Assembly: GCA_014529385.2 (NCBI GenBank)
Contig: CM043952.1
Location: 66,094,870 to 66,158,869 of the forward strand
Source of the DNA: Adiantum capillus-veneris
Lineage: Eukaryota > Streptophyta > Polypodiopsida > Polypodiales > Pteridaceae
DNA: 64,000 nt
Direction of reading: 5' to 3'
A program made the translations under genes and the position numbers. The first letter of the stretch is position 1; every line of letters begins with the position of its first letter. A model generated the notes under the pieces. That model ran no database searches, had not been told where the DNA came from, and worked only from the letters and a program-made list of their open reading frames with translations. Shown here piece after piece: positions 11,337 to 22,779 of the stretch.

Positions 11337-12287
11337 AGGACAAGGTCGTCCTTGCTCCTACTGCATGAATGTTAGCAGGTCGTCACGGACAGACATCTGT
11401 AGCATAGCTATACAGCACTAACATACTAATGTCAATACTCAAGGAAGTGACTCGGATGGGGCACAAAGACTCTTTGATGGTGTCAACCTCAAGAAGTGAA
11501 CCTAAGAAGCAAACACATCAAATCAATAAGCAAATCACCAACTCTTATATCAGAAAATATATGCATATATCCTTTCTTGCTGCTCTAGGTCATCACGCCA
11601 TTTCAATGATGAAACGGACTCGGATAGCCATGAAACTCTAAGGGAAGTTGTATTAGGTCTAAGGGGACAAATCTACAAAGTCTGTTTGCAATCCGACAAG
11701 GCACCAAAATCACAATCCATCATGTACCATGTCACAAAAATTGCAACAGATTAGCCCAAACAGGTCGCCCTAAGGTCTAATAACACTCTCCTAAAGTCAA
11801 AATGTCAAAAAACAATGGTTTAAGCACTCAAAATTGAAGATTAGGCTTGCATACGCATAGTCACAAACCACAAAAAAACTTGAAATGCTTGCACTTGATT
11901 GAAAGAGCACAAGAAGAGGAACATATGCAAGTTTTGGAGTCGAAATTAGATTAGCCAATCATTAGAAAAGTCAATTACAAGTTAGAGCCGCTTGGCCGCT
12001 TGAGTGTATGTACACATAGCTCTCTTCATTCTTCAAAAGATAAGTCTCCTTTTCATACTAAAGTCATTACCTTTTATACCTAGGGATTTCTAAATGGCTA
12101 GCGGCCAGGCTTACATAGACTTTTACAAAAATCATGAAAGAATTACAACTCATAGAATAGATCTGCTACTCTAGAATCCGGATTTACACATAGTGTAGCT
12201 ACAATAACTCAAAAAAATAATAGAGTACAAATATATTAAAATTGTCGGCTAGGTGGGTGTCCGTATGTTGAAACGGCCAAACACTCT
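11337..12287. other. No recognised gene
   Basis: AT-rich, with no coding signal that I can support. It is the left flank of copia C1; its last five bases (ACTCT) form one side of the C1 target duplication. Confidence 0.4.
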
Positions 12288-12516
12288 TGTTACCATATAC
12301 ATGTGGTAGTGATGTGTTTGAACACACTTAGGACCACCAGGACATTTTTTCCCTCACTAGGAGGTTTTTCCCCCCGTGCATTGTATATACGTCCATTCAT
12401 TCTGGGGTGGTCTATCTTTCCATTGCACACTAAGTAATACACTCTCTGTTGTGTGCCTTGAGCTTCCTTCATCTTCTCCAAGATGTGTGTGTTTTCCTAC
12501 AACCCTAATTCCAACA
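12288..12516 (+). repeat. C1 5' LTR (229 bp)
   Basis: Begins TGTTACCATATACATG and ends AATTCCAACA. It matches 16344-16570 and the C2 LTR at 39260-39489. A TGTATATACG stretch near the middle could hold the promoter. Confidence 0.93.
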
Positions 12517-12521
12517 ATTGT

Positions 12522-12536
12522 TGTTATCAGAGCAGG
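12522..12536 (+). other. C1 primer-binding site (tRNA-iMet type)
   Basis: TGTTATCAGAGCAGG lies 5 bp after the LTR. It is one base off the canonical plant TGGTATCAGAGC site. Confidence 0.8.
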
Positions 12537-12890
12537 TTGCGTCCTCCCGGGCTTAGTCGCCAACAGCTCCAGCACACGCCTTCTCACTTTCTTTGATTTT
12601 AGTGAGCTTTGGCAAGCGTTCGTAGGTCGACAAAACTTTCGGGATAGCTCGTAGAGCTTAGTCTGCTCTGATTTTTTATTTGGGCTCATTTCGGCCTCCG
12701 TTTCCACTACAAGTAGTACTGCCATAGGCTATTTCGTCATTTTGTGGAGAATTTCTGTCAGTGCCATTTTTTGCATGACAAGTCCCTTACAATCTTCTAT
12801 GGTTTGTGCTATATAGCATGTGTTTTTTCCGCTTCGTTTCTCCTCTTTTCGAGCAGTTTTCACATCAGGTGCAGCATTTACCATGGCTGA

Positions 12891-14146
12891 TGTAATGCAA
12901 ATGGCCTATGAACTTTGAGAATAGCGGAATTAAGAGAATTAGTGTGAGCATTTTTGAGAGATTACTTTGAGAACATAGAGTGTGAACTTAATTGATGGTA
13001 GCAACATAAATCTAGTACTTAATTAACTTGGCATGAACAATACTTTTGCAAGAGAGAGAGTATGAAAGAACGTGACAATAGTTGAGGACCGGATTTACTT
13101 GGAGCCGGTCCCCCGTCCAAAAGGCGTTTGTATTATAGATTCTCCCATCAAGAGAGACTTGATACAATACAATCTTTGTGTTCCTTGTGACCTAGGTGAT
13201 GCAATGAAGATGGAAAGCTTCATGCATCACAAGCATAACATAAACTTTCCAAAAAGCATTAACTATCCCAAGCCTCAGTCCCAAGGCCTCAAACATCCCA
13301 AGCTTCATGCATCACAAGCATAACATAAACTTTGCAAAAAGCATTAACTATCCCAAGCCTCGGTCCCAAGGCCTCAAACACCTTCGAAGGTGGAGAGAGC
13401 TAGCGGGGAATGAGGGTAGGAAAGAGGAAGAAGAATCATCCATAGGAGAAAGAAATAGTTCCTCATTTATCATCTATCATTTGGGACATGTGTCCTCTTT
13501 TTCCTCTTTGAGAGAAAGAACTTAATTATTTATTATTATGCATCTAAATTCTCATCGGACCCCTTTAAAGCCTATCCAATAGGATTCAAGTACATCATGA
13601 GGGCCACATGTGGAGAATTTTGCCATGTGTCTTTTATGCTTCCTGAGTCATTTGGTTTGAATTGAACACTTCAAGCACTTAGTCAATCAAGCATGGAAAC
13701 CGTTTATGCCTCTTGAGGTTTATCTTTGAATTGAACACTTCAAGAACCTTAGTCATTTTAAGCATAAAAATCACCTCAAGCTTTGGGCAAGGTTCCCACA
13801 AACACTTTAAGTACTTTAGTTAGCAAGCTGACAAGCACCTTATGCTTGGGTAGGGTTCCCACCTCAAGGTCAACCCTAGCTTGCCTAAGGTCAAAGGACT
13901 TTTTAACACTAACTTTTGGAGGTCTTTAATGAAGCTAACCCTAAGGTCTTTAAGCTCCATTAGGTAGCATTGCTCTTTAACAGACCGTCTCTCATTTGGA
14001 CCCCTTTAACCTTGGCCTCATGTTGAGATAGATCCATAAGCACATGTCTATATTCTAACCCTTGTTCCCGTTTATTCTCCTACATTAAATGATCAGTTTA
14101 ATATGAGAAAATCATTTGGGTTGGTTAGATATTATATTTTATGATA
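12891..14146 (-). mobile_element. Solo LTR of the G1/G2 gypsy family inside C1
   Basis: A 1256-bp stretch with TG at the left, ending ATGATA, alignable at both ends with the G1/G2 LTR (19495-21098): TGTAATG at the start and the same TTTTATGA end. It is flanked by perfect GCTGA duplications at 12886-12890 and 14147-14151, splitting the copia ATGGCTGA start. No internal gypsy sequence remains, so it arose by LTR-LTR recombination. It has an internal 85-bp tandem duplication at about 13221-13386. Confidence 0.92.
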
Positions 14147-15165
14147 GCTGACAACAACACAGATGTGTTCAAGATGTTTGTTGTTGAGGACAGATTGGAT
14201 GGGGACAATTATCCTATGTGGGCTTACATGATGCAACATGTTCTTGTGTCAAAGGGCGTTTGAAATATTGTGCAAAGCATTGATGTACGTTCTGGTTCTG
14301 AGGATGCAGGCGGTGTTGAGGATGTTGCAGGTCTTGCTGCAAGGATTGTTGATGTTAGAGTTGTTTTGCCTATGGTAGAACAAGATTTTTGGGATGTAAA
14401 GGATGCGCAGGCTCATGTATTGATTGCGTTGTCTGTGAAGTGCACCATTACTCCTCACATCCGTTCAACAAAATTTGCAAAATAGGCTTGGGATATTATG
14501 GCTGGTCTTTATGCAAGCCACAATGAGGCAAAAATTGCATTGCTGCGTAAAGAGCTGGAGTCGAAGATTATGCATGAGGAGATGATATGGACACTTTCCT
14601 TGCTAGAGTCAAGGATATCATTGAGCAACTTGTTTCTGTAGGTGAAGTCATTTCAAACAGTTCCCTAGTGCAGATTGTTCTTGATGCCTTGCCAGACTCA
14701 TACCATACTTTTGCTAGTACTTGGAGACTTATGACCCAAGGAAATCCTAAAGTTGTCAAGTTTGATGCATTATGAACATTGTTGTTGTAAGAGTCACTTT
14801 CTAGAAAAAATGGGACTAGACAGTGTGCAATTGAACATGCTTTTATTGTTGCTCAAAGAAAGGGTGGTAACAACAATGCAGCCACTTCTTATGGTTCTTC
14901 TGTGAGTGGAAAATCACATGTTCCTATTGCTTCTGTTGTGAACAATTCATCTGGAAATTCTAGTGATAAGGGCAAAAAGAAGATGCGTTGCCATTATTGT
15001 AAAGCTAATGATCACTTGATCAAGCAGTGTCCTAAGTTGAAGGCCAAAGAGGCTAAGAAGAAAGAGGATGGTTCCACTGCAAATGTTGGTTCCACTACGA
15101 ATGCGGAATGGGCATTAGTGCAGAGTGTATCTATAATCCTGTTGTCCATGATGCATGCATGTTAG
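14147..15165 (+). pseudogene. C1 copia gag remnant
   Basis: Starts right after the solo LTR with the gag N-terminus (DRLDGDNYPMWAYMMQHVL), a UBN2-type copia gag. It has stops at about 14261 (TGA) and 14483-14485 (TAG), the latter shared with C2, and later frame breaks. The zinc knuckle CHYCKANDHLIKQC (C-x2-C-x4-H-x4-C) is intact at about 14990-15030 and is followed by a Lys-rich tail. Confidence 0.9.
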
Positions 15166-16220
15166 TTGCTGCAGATTCACATGTGTGGTATTTTGATAGT
15201 GGTGCTACAAAGCACATTACCTCACATCGTGATTTGTTCACCTCTCTCAGTCTATCCCTCACGGGAATTCGGTTACTTGTGTCAACAATGCCTCTTATCT
15301 GGTTCATGGAGTCAGAAAGATTGTGCTTTACTGCTACAAATGACAGTTCTTTCACACTTGTTGATGCACTTTATGTACCTAGGATCAAGAAGAATCTTTT
15401 GTCTGTATCTGCACTTGCTAGACTTGGACTTGTAGTAAAATTTGTGGATGATAGATGTACAGTACATGATCTCAATTTCGGTGATGAAATTGTTGCATCT
15501 GGTATTTTATGTCGTGGGTTGTATAAGCTCACTTTGCATGACAAGTGTGGGCAAAATTTTGAAAATGCAGTTGTGGATTCAAAGGCTATTTCAGATGCAA
15601 AACTTTGGCATGTACGTTTTGATCATCTGAATTTGCCAGTTTGCTGCGTTTGCAAAAATCTGATATGGTTGCTTCTTTGCCACCTCTTGAAGCACCTGTC
15701 AAACATGTTTGTGAAGGCTATATTTTGGGTAAGATGCAGCATTCTAAATTTCCAAAGGATGGTTCAGTTAGAGCCACATGCAGGTTGCAGCTTGTGCATA
15801 GTGATGTTTGTGGGCCCATGCAAACTTCGTCCTTGGGCAATTACCTTTACTTCGTGGCTTTCATTGATGATTACTCTAGGGATGCATGGGTATTTTCACT
15901 TAAAGTGTCTTCAAATAATTTTTGGCTATGGTTGAAAATGTCTCAAAATGTACTATGGACACCCTCCGTTCCGATCGAGGGGGGGAGTATATGTTTCATG
16001 AATTTGATGCATTTTTGGCTAGTCATGGGATAAAACACCAATGTACAGTGCCTTATACGCCTCAACAAAATGGTATTGTTGAGAGGAAAAACGGGTCACT
16101 TACGAAAATGACATGATGTATGGTCAAAAGTCAAGCTTTGCCGCATTCTTTTTGGATTGAGGCCATCATGTGTGCCACTTATGTACTAAACAGGTGTCCT
16201 ACAAAATCCATTGTGAGAAG
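15108..16220 (+). pseudogene. C1 copia protease and integrase remnant
   Basis: Protease active site WYFDSGATKHIT at about 15187-15222, then a GAG-pre-integrase region (LWHVRFDHL at about 15604). The integrase core gives LVHSDVCGPMQT (first Asp), RSDRGGEYMF (second Asp) and GIVERKNGS (Glu), so its catalytic residues are still present. Several frame changes and a stop near 16115 break it. It ends at about 16220 inside the integrase-RT region. The 16220-16343 tail leads to GGGGATT before the 3' LTR, a possible polypurine tract. Confidence 0.9.
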
Positions 16221-16343
16221 TTTGAAGCTTTTCGTAAATCTTTGAACTTAATCCCCTTTGTGGATTGATCATGTCCTCAGGGCATGGCACTTCCCTTTAC
16301 TCACGTGCCAGCTCTCATTCACCGCATCACTCCAATGGGGATT

Positions 16344-16570
16344 TGTTACCATATACATGTGGTAGTGATGTGTGTGAACACACTTAGGACCGCCAGGGCA
16401 TTTTTTTCCCTCACTAGGAGGTTTTTCCCCCCGTGCATTGTATATACACCCATTCATTCTAGGGCGATCTATCTTTCCATTGCACACTAAGTAATACACT
16501 CTTTGTTGTGTGCCTTGAGCTTCCTTCGTCTCCAAGCTGTGTGTGTTTTCTTGCAACCCTAATTCCAACA
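16344..16570 (+). repeat. C1 3' LTR (227 bp)
   Basis: Same ends as the 5' LTR, with about 14 substitutions and two small gaps between them by eye. Confidence 0.93.
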
Positions 16571-17173
16571 ACTCCCCCCTTCCTAGCTCATGCCATCCCT
16601 TGACATGACCATGTGCAATCTTGTTGTTGGGGTTGTCTTCAGGTTTGTCTCTAAGACTCGCCTTTAGCTTTGAAATTGCTTTCTAGTTGATGACACTCCC
16701 CCCTTCCTTGAGTGATTTCTATCTGTTGTGGCTTAGTTGTTCCATATTCTTCTTTTTGTTGCCAATTTGGGTAGTGAAGATGGCTATTGGGTGTTGCTTG
16801 CCTTTTTGGGAATTGAGCCTCTTTGGGTCGTTGACTTTAGATGGATCTTGCTTTTGTGTTCCACTAGAATGCGAGTCCTCTGCAATATTTTATCAAATTT
16901 GAAGCATTGTGTGAGCTTCTTATGATTGTTGTTGATAGCTCTCTTGCTGAATTTGTCATTGCTTGTCGATTGTTTGCCGGTATGTCCTTCTTTGACTTGC
17001 GTTTGTTTAATGGAGCTTTGTTGTTGTCTTTGAAGATAAGAGTTGCTCTTGACAAGCATGGTTGAGCCCAACAGTTGTTGCTCTAATTCTTTGATGATTG
17101 ATATGGGTAGCAATTTTCGTATTGCTGAAGGAGAAGCAACATATACAAGAGGATGTTGATGAGTGTTTCTAGA
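16571..17173. other. No recognised gene between C1 and G1
   Basis: Starts ACTCCCCCCTT; a similar text recurs at about 16694. A minus open frame at 17113-16784 is rich in Gln and Lys and is not recognised. Confidence 0.35.
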
Positions 17174-19079
17174 TTAGGGTCTAAAACCTGGATGACCAAA
17201 GAGAAAGAACCCGGTGGGAAAAAAGTGCCTTTGGTATATGCTCTTACTAGACTTGAGCAGTTGGAATTTAAGTACATGAAGTGGAATAGTGCGACCACGC
17301 TCACTAGCATCTATATACATGTTCTTTCCCCTGTAGATAAAGTAGATTCTCCTTTCAGGAAACTTCATGTTGGCAGCCATGTGGTCAAACCATGGCGCTC
17401 CTAGGATAGCATCCTCATGTTGGAGAGGAGAGATGAAGATGTCTTCTTTGTCGACATAGCTTTGGACATGAAGCCTCAACTTCCCAATCAAGGGAGTAAC
17501 GGAGGCTTGCTGTCCCTTGAAAGCTGCATCAGCCATTACCATATCTCCCATCTCAAAAGCTTGAATGCCCAACTTGGTGGCTAGCTCCATTGATGTGAAG
17601 CTGTGAGTAGAGCCAGTGTCAAACAAGATGAAGGCATCATGCTCTCTTACCTTTCCCCAATCATAGGAAAGTGATGATCCTTTGCAATGGGCATCCTCTT
17701 TTGGAGCTTCGATGGTGGAAGCCCTAGGACTCTCATTGCGAGTATTCTTCTTGGGGCAAGAATGATAGCCATGTCCTTGCTCCCCACATTTGAAACACTT
17801 ATGGTCCTTGCGAAAAGCTTCAAGCTCTTCAGGAGAGAGTTTGTTTTTGCCTTTGTAAACTCCCCTCTCCTTGGATTGATTGTTGTTGTTGTTGGTAGTG
17901 CCTTGGGAAGAATTTTGAACATTGGTTTTCCCCTTTGCATCATTTTTGTCTTTGTTTTCCATGGGCTTGATATTCCGTCTAGCCCCTTGATGAAAATTGA
18001 TGCATGAAGCAACCATGGTGTGATGGATTACTTCACTAATATTACCAAGCCGTTGAGAGTTCACTTATTCGGCCATCTTTTCAGGTAATCCCACACAAAA
18101 TTGTTGCCTTTGCTCGACAAAGTCTATCTTTTGAAAGACAGTAGCCTTGAAATGTAAATCCCAAAACTTGTCTACATACTTGTGGATAGACTCATGAGAA
18201 AGAAGCTTCAAGCTGCGCCATTTGGTAAGCACTTTTTCCTTTGCATCGCTTGCAAGGAATTGCTTCATGATGGAAACTCGTAGAGTTTTCCATGTCTTTG
18301 GGGATTCACCATTGCCATGAAGGCTAGCCCACCATTGACGAGCTGATTTTTGTAAGTGCATAGCTACATGGTGTAGCTTGGAGAACTCTGTGAAGCCCTT
18401 GTCTCCAAAGGCTGCATCAAATTGATGGATGAAGGCCAACACTTTGTAGGTAGCACCAAAGGTGCCATCATAGGTGAGAAAAGAGATACTCTTTCATCCC
18501 TCCTTGAACTTCTTTAGCTTCTATAACCTTCGCCATGCAGGAAATGATTTGCGATGTCCTCCCCTCTTGTATTCTCTAGAAGAATAGCCATAGCTTTCGT
18601 CGAAAGAGGAGGAGGGTGAAGAAGAAGGAGAAGAGGGTGACCTCTTCCTAGCCCTTTTCTTCCTTTGTTTCCTCTCTTCCCTTTTGGAGCGACAAGGAGA
18701 AGGACTATGTGTTTATCTTTTCCTCTTGGGAGGAGTGGACGATCGTCTAGACCGCCGTCTTCATGGAGCGACATCTTCAGAGGAACTTAAACTTTCATTG
18801 CTTTCTTGCTCTTTGGATTCCTCCTGTCGAATGGGAGAGTCTCTTCTTTTGGGGGTCTCTTAAAAAGGCCTCCTAAGCTCTCTCTCCTCTTGGAGCGGAA
18901 GGGAAATTCCATAAGCATGAGGTTGTTGAGTAACTTCGGTTTGCAAAGCAGGGTTGCCCATAGCTTGCTGCAACCTAGTGACAAGATAATTCACAAACAT
19001 GGGAGCTTCATCATTAGCACCTTCATGTGCAAAATATTCTATCAATGTTCATCCTACTCTCTTGATTATTGTCAGCCAT
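17174..19079 (-). pseudogene. G1 gag and protease (frameshifted)
   Basis: Gag starts at ATG 19079 and soon shifts frame. An N-terminal block includes FVNYLVTRLQQAMGNPALQ (about 19045-18860), then a Ser/Arg/Lys-rich region (about 18790-18520), the retrotransposon gag core (18442-18065) and the zinc knuckle CFKCGEQGHGYHSC (about 17800). The protease follows in frame with FDTGSTHSFTSMELA (active-site D-T-G) and the flap region to about 17390. The 18064-17174 stretch is open for 296 codons. The end loses similarity to G4. Confidence 0.88.
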
Positions 19080-19480
19080 GTTAAACAAAATTTATGTATG
19101 TACTTAGTGTATGCTTTGGCAATTCAAAACCTTAGTTGCCACTCCTCCTAGCTTTTGAAAATCGGCTCTTATGTATCTACACCCACGGCTCGAAGTGGTT
19201 AATTATAGAGAGTAGAGGAACAGGTCTAACATAGCAGAGTTGCCAAGGGCTAGCTCCTTTCGGACTTCTTATGGCTCAATAATGGTAAAGCCATAGGCAA
19301 GTCTAAAAAGACTCCATTATTAAATCCAAAGCTCTCGAGGTGTGCACCATATCCCACATAGTGGGCTCAACAAAACCGATAATGGATCCTAGTTCCACTT
19401 ACCCTAATATAATTAACAACATCAACCATTTAGAGGCTACTTAAGGACCTCTCTTCTTAAGCAAGAAAAGAGAAACCAAA

Positions 19481-19493
19481 TGCTGTGATACCA
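19481..19493 (-). other. G1 primer-binding site (tRNA-iMet)
   Basis: On the minus strand TGGTATCACAGCA begins one base after the LTR. It is one change from TGGTATCAGAGCA. Confidence 0.85.
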
Positions 19494-19494
19494 A

Positions 19495-21098
19495 TGTAAT
19501 GAAATTGGCCTATTTAACTTGAGAGTAGCGTAAATTAATGAGAGTACTTTTGAGAAATGACTTTGTGAGCATAGCTGGTGAACATAATGAAGATAGCAAC
19601 ATAATCATAGCAATTAGTTAACTTGGCATGAACAATACTTTTGCAAGCGAGAGAATTTAGAGAACATGACAACAGTTGAGGACCGGATTTATGTGGAGCC
19701 AGTTCCTCTCCAATAGGCATTTGTATTATGATTTCTCCCATTAAGAGAGACTTGTTACAATACAATCTTTGTGTTCCTTGTGACCTGGGTGATGCAATGA
19801 AGATGGAAATCTTCATGCATCACAAGCATAACATAAACTTGAAGAAATCTTTAACTATCCCAAGCCTCAGTCCCAAGACCTCAAACACCTTCGAAGGTGG
19901 AGAGAACTAGTAGGGAATGAGGGTGGGGAAGAGGAAGAAGAAACGTTTCATAGGAGAAAGAATTAGTTCCTCACTTATCATAACTCTTCTTGCTAGCATA
20001 CATAATAACATAGTAATGAAGAAGAAGGAGATGTCAAGCTTAAGCATTGAAGCATGGCTCTTGGTTGGATTTGCACTCCATAGCCAAGAGTGTTAGTGTA
20101 GGCTCTCAACCTCTACTTGCTTGGAGAAGGAGAGGGAGCTCTTGCACTTTGCAGAGCACACAATGAGAGTGTTTGTGAGTGTGTGTGGGTGAGTATACCC
20201 CCTAAGCAATCCACTAGCTTGCTTGGGTCAACCCCCCCTTGTAGCTCATGCTTGAAGCTCATTGGACCCCTCCAGGCCTAGCCAATCACAAGCAACAGGC
20301 ATTACAAGTAGCAAGGGTAGCCTTGGGACAAGTTTCCCCCTTTCCGTTTTGAGAGAGAGGACTTGATAAATGCAAAATCAATTAATTAAATCTCCTAAAT
20401 TATCGTTGGACCCCTTGGGTGGCCAACCAATAGGCTTCAGGCACACCATGAGGGTAACATGAGGAGGAACTTGACAAGTGTCCCTTCCGCTTTCTTTGTA
20501 CCATGCATGCCTAGTGTGAGTGTGTGGGTGTTCTCTCTCATCCCCCTTCAGGTAGGGATCGCCCCCTCCTGGTAGGGATTGAATATTTGACTTTTTGACA
20601 CCTCAAGACCCTCATGCATAGGCCTAGTTCCCACCACAATCTTGATCCTTAAGCACTTTAAGCTTGGGCTGGGTTCTCACCTCAAGTACAACACTAGCAT
20701 CTCAAGCATGTCAAGCACCTCAAGCATCTCAATCATCAAGCACCTCAAGTACCTTAGTCATCAAGCATGACGAGCAGGAGAAGCACCTCAAGCTGGGTCG
20801 GCTTCCCGCCTCAAGCTCAGCCCTAGCTTACCTAAGGTCATAGGACTTTAACACACATTATTGGAGGTCTTCAATGAAGCTAACCCTAAGGTCTTATGCT
20901 CCATTGGTTAGCCTTGCTCTTTGATAGACCATCTCTGATTTGGGCCCCTTTTCCAATTGGCCCCGTGTTGAGAAAGATCTATAAGCACATCTCAATATCT
21001 TAACCCTTGTTCCCGTTTATTCTCCCACATTAAGTGATGAGTTTAATATGAGGAAATATTTTGGGTTGGTTAGATATTAGATATTAGATTTTATGACA
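19495..21098 (-). repeat. LTR shared by G1 (5') and G2 (3'), 1604 bp
   Basis: Minus-strand ends are TGTCATAAAATC and CATTACA. On one side the G2 polypurine tract (CAAGAGAGACAGG, about 21114-21102) abuts it; on the other is the G1 primer-binding site. It is related to the solo LTR (12891-14146) and more distantly to the G4 LTRs. Confidence 0.9.
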
Positions 21099-21459
21099 TT
21101 ACCTGTCTCTCTTGAAATCATAGTCATCCTCGACTATGAGGTAGAAGAGATAAAGCTTTAGTCATTAGTCAATTTTACTTAGTGGGTAGAGGATCCCTTT
21201 TTACCCTACGACATCTTTCCAAGATGGATGACTAATCCATTTGGTGCTTGCGAGACATAGCTACCGCAAGCATGTCTGGTCTTTAGTCCATTTCATTCTC
21301 CCAAAGTAGAGTGACAAATTCTACTTGGTGTTTGAGAGACATCGTCATCACAAACATGATTCTAAGCATGCATACTAGTTAAATTTGTGCAGAATTAAAA
21401 AGAGGAATAGTCTTATAAGACAAAAACATGAGTCATTTAAAAGAAATTTGTACATTTGC

Positions 21460-22760
21460 TTACTCTAATGTAGCATTGTAAGCATCGACAAGGTTCATAC
21501 TATCCTTAAGCTGTATTCCTTGCATCCATCTAGAATCTTCAAGAGGATAATTTTTGAACTTAATAAGATACCGTCGGATAATCTTACCATGTCGTAGTAC
21601 CTTGTCTTCATGCCGAAGGATAGCTTCGGGTTGTAGCACCTCTTCTTGGTCTTCAACTTTGGGAGGGTCTTCAATAATTGGTTCACTTGGTGGCTCTCCT
21701 TTGTAGTGCTTAAGTAGGCTTACATGAAAGGCATTGTGTATGAGCCAATGGTTGGGCAACTTAAGTAAATAAGACGTCTCATTGATGAGCTTCAAGATTT
21801 GGAAAGGACCATAGTATCTTTTTGGTAGTTTAGCATAATACTTTGATGGCTCGTAGGATTTTTGCCCGTTGTTTGCCTTAATCGAGCCTTAGGAAACTTG
21901 AGTAAGACCCAATCATTTTCTTTGAATATTAAGGCCCTTCTGTGCTTATCAGCAACAGGTTTTTGGCTTTTTTGAGAGATGGATATAGCCTCTTTAATCT
22001 TTTGAAAAGATTCTTGTAGGTTGCAGCTATACTCATCGACAACAAAGATCTTCCCATGTACTTTGAGTAGCAAGGGACTTTTAGGTCTTCCCTCAATGAT
22101 CTCAGAAGGTGCTTTTCCCGTAGAAGTATGCACAGTATTATTGTAGGCATACTCTACAAGAGGTAAGTACTTTTTCCATTGTGAGCGTTGATCTCCTTTA
22201 GTAACATAAGTCTTGAGTAGATCGAGTATCGTAAGATTGGCTATCTCACTTTGGCCATCCGTTTGTGGGTGATAGGCCGAAGAGAAATTCAATCTTGTTC
22301 CTAGATTTTCAAAGAGACCTTTCCAAAAATTAATGGTCATTCTAGGATCTCTAATTAACACGATGGATGTGGGTAATCCATGGTGCTTGAAAATTTGAGA
22401 TATGAAGAGAGTTGCCATTTGATGTGCCTTAATAGTCTTTTTGACAGGAATAAAATGTGCTTGCTTGCTAAACCTGTCGACTCTTGCCCAGATTCCCGTA
22501 TTCCCATGGATAGACTTGGGTAATCCAAAGATGAAATCCATGGATATACTCTCCCATGGTGAATTTGGGATAGGCAATGGCTGGAGTATTCCAGGTTGCT
22601 TCCCTCTATCATACTTGGTCTTTTGGCATACTACACATTTTGAAACATACTCTTGTATGTCCACTTTCATGGTAGGCCAATAGAAGTACGTCTCTACTCC
22701 TCAGAGAGTAGGTTGAATACCTCTATGCCCCGCATATGGAGGAGCATAGGATTCATACAT
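21460..22760 (-). pseudogene. G2 integrase with chromodomain
   Basis: The zinc region is followed by a nearly open integrase frame at 22670-21792: SMDFIFGLPKS (first Asp), then SIVLIRDPRM, where G4 has SIVSDRDPRM, so the second catalytic Asp is lost, then GQSEIANL (Glu). A frame shift leads into 21795-21460 with the SHWLIHNAFHVSLLK-like region and a chromodomain-like end (KIIRRYLIKFKNYPLEDSRW). This marks the family as a chromovirus-type gypsy. Confidence 0.9.
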
Positions 22761-22779
22761 AACTCTCTCATGAAGGGAA

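Larger units (their letters stand above)
12288..16570 (+). mobile_element. Ty1/copia element C1, RT-less, with solo LTR inside
   Basis: Two LTRs of 229 and 227 bp (about 94% identical by eye), both TGTTACC...CCAACA. The flanks are ACTCT (12283-12287) and ACTCC (16571-16575), a 5-bp target duplication with one change. Inside are a primer-binding site, gag, protease and integrase. Just after the integrase core, at about 16220, similarity stops, and reverse transcriptase and RNase H are absent. A foreign solo LTR fills 12891-14146. The element is non-autonomous and its frames are broken. Confidence 0.93.
17174..21098 (-). mobile_element. Ty3/gypsy element G1, 5' half only
   Basis: Minus strand: 5' LTR 21098-19495, primer-binding site 19493-19481, leader, then gag and protease running down to about 17200, where similarity stops. 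Reverse transcriptase, integrase and the 3' LTR are absent. Its 5' LTR is at the same time the 3' LTR of G2. Confidence 0.88.

Noticed and set aside
12357-12725. 122-codon minus frame over copia C1
   Set aside because: Antisense to the C1 LTR and leader; no conserved domain.
16784-17113. Gln/Lys-rich minus frame
   Set aside because: No homology recognised and no neighbouring signal; could be chance.
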